Assembly: GCA_046715235.1 (NCBI GenBank)
Contig: JBKJZO010000214.1
Span: 1-28,907 of the forward strand
Length of the DNA: 28,907 nt
Origin: JBKJZO01 sp046715235
Lineage (GTDB): Bacteria > Actinomycetota > Actinomycetes > BP-191
Reading direction: 5' to 3'
A program made the translations under genes and the position numbers. Position 1 is the stretch's first letter, and every line of letters starts with the position of its first letter. The notes under the pieces were generated by a model. The model made no database searches. It saw nothing but the letters and a program-made list of their open reading frames with translations, and had not been told where the DNA came from. Below are positions 14,458 through 22,691 of this stretch, one piece after another.

Positions 14458-16956
14458 TCAGTCCAGCGCGTGCCGTCCAAGTGACTCCGGCGCACGCGCC
14501 GCGAACAGCCACCCCGCGGCGTACGCCAGGACCGGGACACCGACGGCGATCAGCGAAAGATAGAGAAACGGAACACGGCTGAGTCGACTCAGATCGCTGC
14601 GATACGCCGCTATCAGCGCGAGGTAGGCAACGGTCGTGCCGAGTACGACGCCGAGCACCGCCATCGCCGCGGCCGTCGTGGCGGTGAGTGAGCGGCGTAC
14701 CCGGCTGGACGCTCCCGTCGCGGACAGCGTCCTGAGGTCGCCCGCAGCTTCGCTGCGGATGAGCCCGACGGTCATGGCAAGCACAGCTAGCGCCAGGAGA
14801 ATGCCCGCGGCGGTCGCACCGGATCTCGTCGTCTCGAGGCCACGTTGGTTCCGCCTCGCTTCGACGATCAGACCCGCGCGGACAGCTGCGGCGCGCGCTG
14901 TTGCGACCTGCTGCGCGCTGAGCACCTGCCGCGACTCGACGAGCCAGCCCACACGCATCGATTGCCAGCGCAGCCGGGCGAGCGCCGCTGTCGTGATGAC
15001 AGACCTCGGCGGCGTCGTATAAAGGCTTGTTGCGAGGGGCGCGGAGTGAAACTGCGGTGGGGGCGCCGGTACCTCGACTTTGCGCGGTCCGGACCCCTCG
15101 TGCGGCGTGCTCGGCGCGCCACCGACGTACTCGAGCTCGCCGGTCTGCGATGTCAGCACGTCGGCCGCAGGATCGACCTTGGCCGGGTCGATGCGCAGGT
15201 AAGCGAGCAGCTGCGGAGTACCGACGTAGAGCTGACCGGATTCGCGCAGACTCGACGCACTGATCCGCCTGCCGACCGTGACGACCGGACGGACCGGCTG
15301 GCCCGCACTGCTCTCCTCGGACTGCGCAGCGACAGCGACATCGAGCGGCACCACAGTTGCGCTGTCGAGGCCAGGAAGCATCGCGTCGACGGCAGTCTGA
15401 AACTGCGCGATCTCGGCAGCTGTGTGCTGCGCCACCACGCAGGGGCAGTCGGTCGGCGTCCGGATGAACAGCTGGTGATCAGACAAGTTGCCGGTCTGGG
15501 CGGTATCGCCCGCAGCGGTTGTGACGACGACGATGGCAACCGCCATACCGAGCGACAGGCTGATCGCGGCGAGCGCCGTCCCAGACCGCGCTTCGTACCT
15601 GGCGAGGTCGCGCATCGCCAGCCGGCTCGCGACGGGTGTGCGCGGCGCCACAACCTTGAGAGCACGGACCGCGAGCGGACTGGCGAACAGGACACCGAGC
15701 CCCGTCGCGATGATCCCGGCGACCATCCAGATCGCCTGCTTCTCGTCGCCGATGATGAGGCAACCAAGTCCCGCGGCGACGAACACCACGGCGAGTACGA
15801 CGGATCGATGCGTCTGTCGCGATCGCGGTGGTCGCGACATGAGCGCGGCCGTGACCGGGATGCGCGCTGCGGCCCGCGCCGGCATCCAGGCGGCGGCGGT
15901 AGCGGTGGCGACACCGAGAACGACCAGCGCCATGAGGACCGACCACGGAAGGTTCAGCGGGTCGATCCGGTGCTGGGCGACGGGTTCGAGCATTGGTGCT
16001 CCGGCGACCCACAGCGCGACGCCCAGCACCGCTCCCGCCAGCGCGGAAACGACTCCGATGACGAGTCCGGTGGCGACCATCACGAGCCTGAGGTGCTTTT
16101 CGGTCGCACCGATGGCGGCGAGCATGCCGATCTGGCGCATCCGGCGTTGCGCGATGACGGTGAAGCTGGCCGCCGACACGAGCGCCACGAGCAGGAGCAC
16201 GAGGGTTGACAGCACGAGCGCGCCGATCGCTGCCGAGTCTGCCCCCGCCGCGCGGAGCGGACGCTGGAAGCCGAACCCCGCGGGTGCATTGCGCCCGAAC
16301 TCGTCGAACACGTCGTCGGGCGCACGAACGAGAATCCGCGCCGACGCCACGTCCTTTTCCGAAGGCGGCACCAATCCGAACTCGTCGAACAGTTCCAGCG
16401 GGTTCTCGACAATGCCGACGACCTGCAACGCCAGCCCCTCGAGTTGCAGATCGCTCCCGACGCCGATGTCGAACGCCGTCGCCCAGCCGTCGGTGATCGC
16501 GGTCTCGCCCTCCGCGGTCGGATACCTCCCGTCGCGCAGACGCAGCAGCGGGCGGCCTAGTGGTCCCTGGGGGTCCTGACCGCGCAGCTCGAGTTGTTCG
16601 GTCGAACCGGGGATCGGAGCGAAGCGCCGCGTGATGAGCTCGGTGGCGGCGAACCTGGCACGCACCACGGCGAGATTGCGCGCCAACAGTCCGGGATCGG
16701 CGTCGTCCTGCCGGAGCAGGACTGCGTGGTTTGCCGTACCGAGCTCGGCGTTGCTCGGGGGTGGCATGTTGTACACCGCCGATGACGCCGCAGCGGCCAC
16801 CGCGATGGACAGCGTGAGCAGCGCGAGGATCAGGGCTTGCTGCCGCCAGTCACGGCGTACCAGCCGCCAGGCCCAGCGCACGATCGCGCGACGTGCCGGC
16901 CGGCCGCCATTGCCCTGCGGGGTGTCGGTCGGTCGCACGAGTGTCGGCGTCGTCAT
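14458..16956 (-). CDS. FtsX-like ABC exporter permease
   Basis: The 832-residue membrane protein has an N-terminal helix (about 38-60) followed by a large external loop. A first FtsX block has three helices (about 245-355, with VIAQRRMRQIGMLAAIGATEKHLR), then come central helices (390-435), a second external domain (about 480-690) and a second FtsX-type block (720-815). Duplicated FtsX permeases of this size export lipids, peptides or antibiotics, or remodel the envelope. The ATG overlaps the ATPase stop by 4 bases (ATGA), so the two are translationally coupled. The substrate is unknown. The gap to the downstream polymerase gene is 22 bases. Confidence 0.88.
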   Translation of the reverse strand: MTTPTLVRPTDTPQGNGGRPARRAIVRWAWRLVRRDWRQQALILALLTLSIAVAAAASSAVYNMPPPSNAELGTANHAVLLRQDDADPGLLARNLAVVRARFAATELITRRFAPIPGSTEQLELRGQDPQGPLGRPLLRLRDGRYPTAEGETAITDGWATAFDIGVGSDLQLEGLALQVVGIVENPLELFDEFGLVPPSEKDVASARILVRAPDDVFDEFGRNAPAGFGFQRPLRAAGADSAAIGALVLSTLVLLLVALVSAASFTVIAQRRMRQIGMLAAIGATEKHLRLVMVATGLVIGVVSALAGAVLGVALWVAGAPMLEPVAQHRIDPLNLPWSVLMALVVLGVATATAAAWMPARAAARIPVTAALMSRPPRSRQTHRSVVLAVVFVAAGLGCLIIGDEKQAIWMVAGIIATGLGVLFASPLAVRALKVVAPRTPVASRLAMRDLARYEARSGTALAAISLSLGMAVAIVVVTTAAGDTAQTGNLSDHQLFIRTPTDCPCVVAQHTAAEIAQFQTAVDAMLPGLDSATVVPLDVAVAAQSEESSAGQPVRPVVTVGRRISASSLRESGQLYVGTPQLLAYLRIDPAKVDPAADVLTSQTGELEYVGGAPSTPHEGSGPRKVEVPAPPPQFHSAPLATSLYTTPPRSVITTAALARLRWQSMRVGWLVESRQVLSAQQVATARAAAVRAGLIVEARRNQRGLETTRSGATAAGILLALAVLAMTVGLIRSEAAGDLRTLSATGASSRVRRSLTATTAAAMAVLGVVLGTTVAYLALIAAYRSDLSRLSRVPFLYLSLIAVGVPVLAYAAGWLFAARAPESLGRHALD

Positions 16957-17678
16957 TGGCCGGGCTGCGGAACGAGCAGCGATTCGGGCCCCGCGGGCCG
17001 GCTGGTCTGGTCGACCACGTTGCCGTCACGCAGGAACACGACCCGGTCGGCCCAGGAGGCGAGCTGCGCGTCGTGGGTGACCAGGACGCCCGCGACGCCA
17101 CGAGTGCACGCCTCGCGCAGCAGCCGCATGACCGCCTCGCCGTTGAGCGAATCGAGCGCCCCAGTCGGCTCGTCGGCGAGCAGCAGGGCGCGGGTCCCGA
17201 CAATGGCGCGGGCGATGGCAACACGCTGCGACTCGCCGCCCGAGAGCTGGTCCGGGTAGTGATTGGCTCGGTCGACCAGTCCGAGTTGCGCCAGCGCGGC
17301 CAGTCCGGCGCGTCGGGCGTTCTTCGCCGTAGTGCCGTCCAGTTCGAGCGGCAGCGAGACGTTCTCGACCGCCGTCAGTCCGGCCAGCAGGTTGAAATCC
17401 TGGAACACGTAGCCGATCGACTGGCGGCGTACCCGGGCCCGGTCGTTTGGCCGCATCGCGGCAACATTGGTGCCGCCGATGAGCACCTCGCCGCTGCTCG
17501 CCTCTTCCAGCGTGCCGGCGATCGTGAGCAGAGTGCTCTTGCCGGACCCGCTCGGCCCCATGACAGCGACCAGTTCGCCCGCATCGACAACGAGATCGAC
17601 ACCGCGCAGCGCGTGGACCTCTGACGCGCCGGTCCCGTAGACCTTGGTGACGGCGCGAAGCTCGAGCACGCCGCTCAT
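16953..17678 (-). CDS. ABC exporter ATPase (MacB/LolD type)
   Basis: The 241-residue ATPase is complete: Walker A GPSGSGKST (41-49), Q-loop Gln93 (VFQDFNLL), signature LSGGE (145-149), Walker B LLLADEP (165-171) and H-loop His in VTHD. The fold and size match the MacB/LolD subfamily that powers FtsX-type permeases, here the next gene. The start is ATG 17678, which overlaps the padR stop by 4 bases (ATGA). Longer in-frame extensions run through padR and are not credible. Confidence 0.93.
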   Translation of the reverse strand: MSGVLELRAVTKVYGTGASEVHALRGVDLVVDAGELVAVMGPSGSGKSTLLTIAGTLEEASSGEVLIGGTNVAAMRPNDRARVRRQSIGYVFQDFNLLAGLTAVENVSLPLELDGTTAKNARRAGLAALAQLGLVDRANHYPDQLSGGESQRVAIARAIVGTRALLLADEPTGALDSLNGEAVMRLLREACTRGVAGVLVTHDAQLASWADRVVFLRDGNVVDQTSRPAGPESLLVPQPGQ

Positions 17679-18250
17679 CGCAGCGCCGCCGATGTGGCTG
17701 CACGTGTGGGTGCGGGTTGCGAGATCTTCTCTGCCGGTATGGCGGGCGCGCGCTTGAGTCGACCCTCCGTCGCATCGAGCCAGCGGACGACCGCCTCGAG
17801 CCGGAACAGTTCTGCGTCGGCGACGACCGCGAGTCCGACGTCCGCCGGCGACGCCGCGCCTTTGATCCGCGTGTAGCGCTGCATGAGTTCGACGAGGTGC
17901 CGCCGGTGCACCTGAAGCAGCTCGCGCACGTCGACGCCTGGGAGCGTCATTGCGATGAGCACCTTGATGACGAGTTCGTCGCGTGGCGGCGCGTCCAGGT
18001 CGGGTGGGGTGCGCAGCCATCCGTCGAGTTCACGCTCGCCGGCGGCCGTAATGCGGAACGATTTCTGCGGGCCTTCCACGCCTTCGGACTCGACCAGCTC
18101 GTCGCGCTCGAGACGCTGCAAAGTCGTGTAGACCTGACCGACGTTGAGGGGCCAGACCTCACCCGTCCGCGCCTCGAACTCTTGCCGCAGCTGCAGCCCG
18201 TAGCTCGGGCCCTCGCGGAGCAGTGCGAGTAGCGCGTGACGAACGCTCAT
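17675..18250 (-). CDS. PadR-family transcriptional regulator
   Basis: The 191-residue protein has a PadR winged helix at 1-75 (SVRHALLALLREGPSYGLQLRQEF, then VYTTLQRLERDELVESE) and a C-terminal helical dimerisation region (100-165). PadR proteins usually repress the export genes they neighbour and are released by the exported compound. It is the first gene of a padR-ATPase-permease operon with ATGA overlaps at both joins. The tandem palindromes at 18271-18293 lie 20 bp upstream of its ATG, strongly suggesting autoregulation of the whole operon. Confidence 0.92.
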   Translation of the reverse strand: MSVRHALLALLREGPSYGLQLRQEFEARTGEVWPLNVGQVYTTLQRLERDELVESEGVEGPQKSFRITAAGERELDGWLRTPPDLDAPPRDELVIKVLIAMTLPGVDVRELLQVHRRHLVELMQRYTRIKGAASPADVGLAVVADAELFRLEAVVRWLDATEGRLKRAPAIPAEKISQPAPTRAATSAALR

Positions 18251-18270
18251 GTCAGGTCTCCCACCGTCGG

Positions 18271-18293
18271 ATACTGCGTATGATACTCAGTAT
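18271..18293 (-). promoter_or_regulatory. Tandem palindromic operator for PadR
   Basis: Two 11-bp palindromes, ATACTGCGTAT (18271-18281) and ATACTCAGTAT (18283-18293), are separated by one base, so their centres are 12 bp apart, about one helix turn. On the minus strand the second contains most of a good -10 box, TATACT (18289-18294). Bound repressor would cover the promoter of padR. No clear -35 box is seen. The A+T content stands out from the surrounding sequence. Confidence 0.65.
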
Positions 18294-18357
18294 AGAATGC
18301 GCGTCCAGACCCCCATTCCGACGAAGTTGATCTGTTTGTCAAACTGCCGAGGCAGAT

Positions 18358-18379
18358 TCGCGCTGGGAGACCGGCGCGA
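18358..18379 (-). terminator. Possible terminator of the heme gene block
   Basis: A 6-bp stem TCGCGC/GCGCGA with a 10-base loop starts 28 bases after the stop of the small membrane protein gene, followed on the minus strand by a second small hairpin, CTGC/GCAG (18344-18355), and TTTG. The stems are short and the T-run is poor. Placement supports a terminator more than strength does. Confidence 0.3.
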
Positions 18380-18407
18380 GATTGACAAAGTGATCACGAA
18401 GGGACTG

Positions 18408-18593
18408 CTACGGGGTCGTGGTCACGATGGTCGGCGTGGGGACCGGACGGTCGGGCTGCGGGATGAATTTGTCAGACATGAGGTTGAGGGCGACGAAGAC
18501 GGCGACGATCGCCAGCACGATGAGCGCGGTCACCTTGCCGCTGTAACGACGCGGACCGCCGCCCGGACGGTCGGTCGGGGGCTCGACGCTCAC
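18408..18593 (-). CDS. Small single-helix membrane protein coupled to hemQ
   Basis: The 61-residue protein has a Pro/Gly/Arg-rich cytosolic start (MSVEPPTDRPGGGPRRYSGK), one membrane helix (about 21-39, VTALIVLAIVAVFVALNLM) and a short Pro/Thr-rich outer tail ending in TIVTTTP. Its GTG start shares one base with the hemQ stop (TAGTG), so translation is probably coupled. The position invites a role near heme synthesis or transfer, but this is inference. No family recognised. Confidence 0.65.
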   Translation of the reverse strand: MSVEPPTDRPGGGPRRYSGKVTALIVLAIVAVFVALNLMSDKFIPQPDRPVPTPTIVTTTP

Positions 18594-19300
18594 TACGGCA
18601 GGTCGGCGACGATCTCGGCGATCGGCTTGCGAACGCCGGTGTAGAACGGGATCTCCTCGCGCGTGTGCCGACGGGCGGCAGCGCCGCGCAGGTGACGCAT
18701 CAGGTCGACGATCCGGTGCAGCTCGTCAGCTTCGAAGCCGAGCAGCCACTCGTAGTCGTTGAGGCCGAAGCACGCCACCGTGTTGGAGCGCACATCGGGA
18801 TACTCACGCGCCATCTGCCCGTGCTCGGAGAGCATCCCCCGCCGCTCCCCCGGGTCGAGCAGGTACCACTCGAGCGAGCGCACGAACGGGTAGACGCACA
18901 GGTAGCGGCGCGGCTCCTCACGTCGCACGAACGCCGGGATATGACTCTGGTTGAACTCGGCTGGGCGATGCAGGCCGACCACCGACCACACGGGTTCGAG
19001 CACAAAGCCCAGACGGGTATGGCGGAAGCGCTGGTAGGTCTCCTGGAGCACGTCGGGGTCGGGGCAGGTCCACCACATCAACACGTCGGCGTCTGCGCGG
19101 TAGCCGCTGACGGCGTACGAACCCCTGGTGTAGACGCCCTTGCCCGACATCGACTCGAACAGCTGCTCGGCTTCCTCGGCGGCCGTCTCGCGCTCCCGGC
19201 CGGCCAGACCGGGCACGTCTGTGCGCACCCGGAACACCGCGTACATGAGGTAGAGGATCTCCTCGTTGAGCTCCCGCGCGGTCTTGGTCGACTCAGCCAT
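18593..19300 (-). CDS. hemQ: Coproheme decarboxylase HemQ (ChdC)
   Basis: This 235-residue protein belongs to the chlorite-dismutase-like family and catalyses the last step of the coproporphyrin-dependent pathway: peroxide-driven decarboxylation of coproheme to heme b. Visible residues are His160 in SEHGQMAREY (probable proximal heme ligand), His120 in EFNQSHIPAF (distal His of actinobacterial forms) and Tyr137 in CVYPFVRS (likely radical tyrosine). These roles are assigned by motif, not alignment. The start is ATG 19300, preceded by GAAGGGAAG; a 12-residue extension to 19336 is less likely. It overlaps cgoX by 8 bases. Confidence 0.93.
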   Translation of the reverse strand: MAESTKTARELNEEILYLMYAVFRVRTDVPGLAGRERETAAEEAEQLFESMSGKGVYTRGSYAVSGYRADADVLMWWTCPDPDVLQETYQRFRHTRLGFVLEPVWSVVGLHRPAEFNQSHIPAFVRREEPRRYLCVYPFVRSLEWYLLDPGERRGMLSEHGQMAREYPDVRSNTVACFGLNDYEWLLGFEADELHRIVDLMRHLRGAAARRHTREEIPFYTGVRKPIAEIVADLP

Positions 19301-20735
19301 CGGTGTGCTTCCCTTCGCCAGCAGCGATTGTCCCATCCCTCAACTGCTGCGCGATGCGGGCCGCGGCGCGCTGTCCCGACTCGATGCACGCCGGAATGCC
19401 GATGCCGCGGTATGCGGCTCCGGCCACGGCGAGCCCGGGTTGGGCCGAGATCGACGTCTCGATCCGGCGTACCCGGTCGAGGTGGCCGACGGCGTACTGA
19501 GGGAGCGCCCCGCCCCACCGCGTGACTCGGTATGAGACCGGCAGCGAACGCAGTCCCATGATGTCGCGCAGGTCCTGGTGTACGGCGTCGGCCAGGTCGC
19601 CGTCGTCGCGCCGCAGCGCGTCGTTGTCGCCCGCCCGCCCGACCGAGCACCGCACGATGTCGACATCGCCGGCAAGGTGCGGCCACTTATGCGACATCCA
19701 CGTGCACGCCTTGGTCACGCGTCTTTCGCGGGCGCCGACCAGGAAGCCGCTGCCGGGGATCGTGACCACCTGGCGCGAATAGGCGAGCGTGACGATGCCG
19801 ACGCTGGCGTACTCGATGGCGGCGAGCTCGCTCGCGGCGGCGTCCGCGACGCCGCGCAACAACCGCGATGCGGGCAACGCCGGCAGGGCGATGACGACGG
19901 CGTCCGCGTGCAGTTCGCCGCTGGTAGAGCTGAGTCCGCGTTCGTCACCGATCCGGACGCGCCAACCATCGTTCGTGCGGGCAAGTTCGGTTGCCTGGGC
20001 GCGCAGCCGGACCGTGACGTCGGCGGCGTGCAACGCTTCGGCCAGTGCGTTGACGAGCACCGACATACCGCCCGCGAACGAGTGAAATACCGGACCGCTC
20101 GCCGGTGCCGCGGCAGTGCGGCGCAGGCCGAGCAGGATGCTGCGCGACTCTCGCGCGGCTCTCGCGACGTCCGGCGAGGTCGCTTCGACGCTCATCGCGG
20201 CGGCCGATCCCGCGTAAACACCGCCGAGCAGCGGGTCGACGAGCCGATCGCGTACCTGCCGGCCGAACCGGCGCGCGATCAGGTCGCCCATGGCGACATC
20301 GCCGTCGAGCGGATCGCCTGGCAGCAGCGGCTCGAGCGCTGCCCGGGCGAGACCAATCGGCGAGAGCACCCGCGATTTCGCCAATGGTGCCAGGCGAACT
20401 GGCGTTCCCAACGACGTGCCGGGGGGCAGCGCGCGTAGCCGGCCGCCGGCGTACACGTAGGCCGTTTGGCTCGCCGGGCTGATCAGCGCCGAGGTCAGTC
20501 CGAGGCTCTCGGCCAGCGCGACGCCGCCCGGCACCCGCGCGAGAAAGGCGTCGGCGCCGCAGTCGACCGGCCGGCCCATGAACTCGTCGGTTCTCAGCTT
20601 TCCCCCGAGCCGGTCGCTGGCTTCGACGACGGTGACGCGAGTGCCGCGCGGTGCATCCGAGGTCAGTGCGTACGCAGCGGCGAGGCCGCTGATGCCACCG
20701 CCTAGGACGACGACGTGTCGCTGATGTGTCTCCAC
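19293..20735 (-). CDS. cgoX: Coproporphyrinogen III oxidase CgoX (HemY/HemG type)
   Basis: The 480-residue FAD enzyme begins with a dinucleotide-binding motif at about 7-20 (VVVLGGGISGLAAAYAL) followed by VTVVEASDRLGGKLRT. It ends with the FAD segment GLAVAGAAYRGIGIPACIESGQRAA. In bacteria with HemQ, this family oxidises coproporphyrinogen III to coproporphyrin III, although older annotation calls it protoporphyrinogen oxidase. The start is GTG 20735, with GAGAGGA about 10 bases upstream; the reading frame continues upstream but its product has no family similarity. It leads the cgoX-hemQ-small membrane protein block. Confidence 0.92.
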   Translation of the reverse strand: METHQRHVVVLGGGISGLAAAYALTSDAPRGTRVTVVEASDRLGGKLRTDEFMGRPVDCGADAFLARVPGGVALAESLGLTSALISPASQTAYVYAGGRLRALPPGTSLGTPVRLAPLAKSRVLSPIGLARAALEPLLPGDPLDGDVAMGDLIARRFGRQVRDRLVDPLLGGVYAGSAAAMSVEATSPDVARAARESRSILLGLRRTAAAPASGPVFHSFAGGMSVLVNALAEALHAADVTVRLRAQATELARTNDGWRVRIGDERGLSSTSGELHADAVVIALPALPASRLLRGVADAAASELAAIEYASVGIVTLAYSRQVVTIPGSGFLVGARERRVTKACTWMSHKWPHLAGDVDIVRCSVGRAGDNDALRRDDGDLADAVHQDLRDIMGLRSLPVSYRVTRWGGALPQYAVGHLDRVRRIETSISAQPGLAVAGAAYRGIGIPACIESGQRAAARIAQQLRDGTIAAGEGKHTDG

Positions 20736-20780
20736 GAAACGAGATCCTCTCGCGTCGCGAACGAGACCCACGACTTCGAT

Positions 20781-20807
20781 GGAACCGCTAGCCTGGTCGG
20801 ACGCGTC
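20781..20807 (+). promoter_or_regulatory. ECF sigma-E-like promoter of the DUF4349 gene
   Basis: GGAACC (20781-20786) and CGTC (20804-20807, continuing TAA) are 17 bp apart, resembling the AAC...CGTC pattern of actinobacterial envelope-stress (SigE-type) promoters. The predicted start near 20814 gives a leader of about 29 bases containing the ribosome site GAGGAG. The geometry is good, but the motif is short. Confidence 0.4.
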
Positions 20808-20842
20808 TAAGTGGCAACCGCCGCGAGTTCGAGGAGTACCAC

Positions 20843-21793
20843 ATGCGCCGTCAGGTAGTTGTCGCCGGCCTGGCAATCGCATTGTTGGTCGGGGCGGCGG
20901 CCTGCGGCGATGACGCGAAAGACGCGAAAGACGCTTCAACCAGCGCGCCCAAAGCGGCGCGGCTGTCGGCGCCATCAGAGGAGCGTCAAGACGCTGACGG
21001 TGACGCGGCGAACGTCGACGGCGGGCAGTCCGCGGCCAAGAGCACCGTCCTGGTGCAGGCCCGCGCGCAGACCGGCCGCGAGCACATCATCAAAAACGCC
21101 GCGATCTCCATCGAGACCAAGGACGTGGCCAAGGCCCGCAACGACGCGGTCGCTCGCGCGCAAGCCGTCGGCGCTGACGTGTCGTCGGAGCAGCAGGCCG
21201 GCGTCGGCACGGCACGGTCCGCCACGATCACGTTCCGCGTGACGCCGGGAGCTTTCGACGAGCTGGTCACCTCCCTGGGCAATCTCGGCGCCGTCGTGGA
21301 GAGCACCACCACGACAGAGGACGTCACCGGGCAGATCGCCGACGTCGAGGGGCGCATCCGCGCAGCCAAGGACAGCGCTGAGAAGATCCGCGCACTCATC
21401 GCGCGGGCGGAGAAGATCACCGATCTGGTGGCTCTCGAACGCGAATTCGCGGCGCGCGATGCCGAGATCCAGTCGATGACCGGACAGGTCGAATCACTCA
21501 AGGAGCGCGCCGCCCGCTCGACCATCACGTTGAGCATCGGACCGGAGACGGAACGGTCGAAGTCGCTGCCCGGATCGCGGAAGAAGGAGGCGACCGGTTT
21601 CATGGGCGGCCTGAAGTCAGGCGTGGACGCCTTCGCGTCGACGGCCACGGTGATCGCAACCGCGACCGGTGCCCTGCTCCCCTTCGGGGCCGTCGCCCTG
21701 CTGGCCCTGCTGATCTGGTGGGCAGTACGCCGGCGGGGCCCGCGGACTCAGGCCGTGGAAGTTGTCGCGCCAGCCGGACCGAGCGAACCCTAA
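20843..21793 (+). CDS. DUF4349 lipoprotein
   Basis: The 316-residue protein has a lipoprotein signal (lipobox VGAAAC, Cys21) and a low-complexity linker (DAKDAKDAS, encoded by a 9-bp repeat GACGCGAAA). Then comes the DUF4349 domain (about 80-240), which includes IIKNAAISIETKDV, ITFRVTPGAFDELVTSLGNLG and a coiled coil (about 155-215). A C-terminal membrane helix (about 268-292) is followed by basic residues (WAVRRRGPR). It is probably anchored at both ends in the outer face of the membrane; function is unknown. GAGGAG lies 6 bases before the ATG. It lies between the two heme-gene blocks on the opposite strand, 4 bases from the end of hemH. Confidence 0.87.
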   Translation: MRRQVVVAGLAIALLVGAAACGDDAKDAKDASTSAPKAARLSAPSEERQDADGDAANVDGGQSAAKSTVLVQARAQTGREHIIKNAAISIETKDVAKARNDAVARAQAVGADVSSEQQAGVGTARSATITFRVTPGAFDELVTSLGNLGAVVESTTTTEDVTGQIADVEGRIRAAKDSAEKIRALIARAEKITDLVALEREFAARDAEIQSMTGQVESLKERAARSTITLSIGPETERSKSLPGSRKKEATGFMGGLKSGVDAFASTATVIATATGALLPFGAVALLALLIWWAVRRRGPRTQAVEVVAPAGPSEP

Positions 21794-21797
21794 GGCG

Positions 21798-22691
21798 TTA
21801 CGGCGTCGGCGCCTCCCGGCGTACGACGTCGGCGAGCCCGGCGAACACCGCCTCGTCGTCGTTGATCGACGCTGTGCGCGCGAAGGGCAGATCAAGCGAA
21901 CCGGCCAGCGCACTCGCCTCGATGTCGAGGTCGAACAGCACTTCCAGATGGTCGGCGGTGAAACCGCAGGCGCAGACGACGACACCCGGCGAGCCCGCGA
22001 GGGCGCGACCCCGCACCACGTCGAGGATGTCGGGGCCAAGCCACGGTTCCGCCGTGCGGCCCGCGCTCTGCCAGGCCGTCGACCAGCGGTCGAGCGCGCG
22101 GCGGGTGGCAACCGTCTCCGCTGTCTCGCGCACCTGCGAAGGGTAGGGGTCGCCGCTCTCGGTGATGCGCTGCGGCAGCGAATGCGCGGTGAAGACCACT
22201 TCTGCGTCCGGCGGCAGTGTGCTCAGCGCGTTCTGCACCGCGCGGTCGAGAAAGGCGAGGTAGGCGGGCATGAGATTCCACGACTCGACCGTCGACGCGG
22301 CGAGACCGCGCGCGGTCGCGGCCGACTGCACGCGGTCGGCGTACTGACCGACGCTGAACGCCGAGTAGTGCGGAGCGAGCACGAGCCCGACGATCGCATC
22401 GACCCCGGCATCGGCGAGTTCCGCGACTCCGTCCTCGATGAACGGCGATGCGTGCTTCTGGCCGAGCGCGACGACGTAGCCGTCGCCGAGTGCGGACGCG
22501 AGCCGCGCGCACTGCCGGCGGGTGATCTCCAACAGCGGTGAGATCCCGCCGATCGCGTCGTACCTGCGCTCGAGGTCGGCGAGCTGCTCCGCGGTCGGGG
22601 GCCGGCCGCGCCGGATATGTGTGTAGTAGGACGCGACGTCGTCGGGCGAGGCGGGTGTGCCATAAGCCATGACGAGTACGCCGACGGTCAC
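21798..22691 (-). CDS. hemH: Coproporphyrin ferrochelatase (CpfC/HemH)
   Basis: The 297-residue enzyme inserts Fe(II) into coproporphyrin III. Family landmarks are VLVMAYGTP (5-13), GGISPLLEIT (48-57), LAPHYSAFSVGQY (105-117), the catalytic His170 in FTAHSLPQRI and Glu250 in GFTADHLEVLFDLD. The GTG start at 22691 overlaps the hemE stop by 4 bases (GTGA), so the two are coupled. Many actinobacterial forms carry a [2Fe-2S] cluster held partly by C-terminal cysteines; this protein is short and has only Cys61, Cys240 and Cys242, so it probably lacks that cluster. Confidence 0.93.
   Translation of the reverse strand: MTVGVLVMAYGTPASPDDVASYYTHIRRGRPPTAEQLADLERRYDAIGGISPLLEITRRQCARLASALGDGYVVALGQKHASPFIEDGVAELADAGVDAIVGLVLAPHYSAFSVGQYADRVQSAATARGLAASTVESWNLMPAYLAFLDRAVQNALSTLPPDAEVVFTAHSLPQRITESGDPYPSQVRETAETVATRRALDRWSTAWQSAGRTAEPWLGPDILDVVRGRALAGSPGVVVCACGFTADHLEVLFDLDIEASALAGSLDLPFARTASINDDEAVFAGLADVVRREAPTP

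Noticed and set aside
13425..14540. A longer polymerase with 35 extra N-terminal residues
   Set aside because: The extension overlaps the end of the permease gene and is Arg/Ser-rich; MASPFTEIEVSG is the usual family start.
16953..18020. A 355-residue version of the exporter ATPase
   Set aside because: The extension is antisense-like Arg/Ala-rich sequence within padR; the family start (MSGVLELRAVTKVYG) is at 17678.
18336..18356. TTGTCAAAC-N8-CAGATT on the plus strand as a second PafBC-type promoter
   Set aside because: The GTG part of the motif is missing and no plus-strand gene follows.
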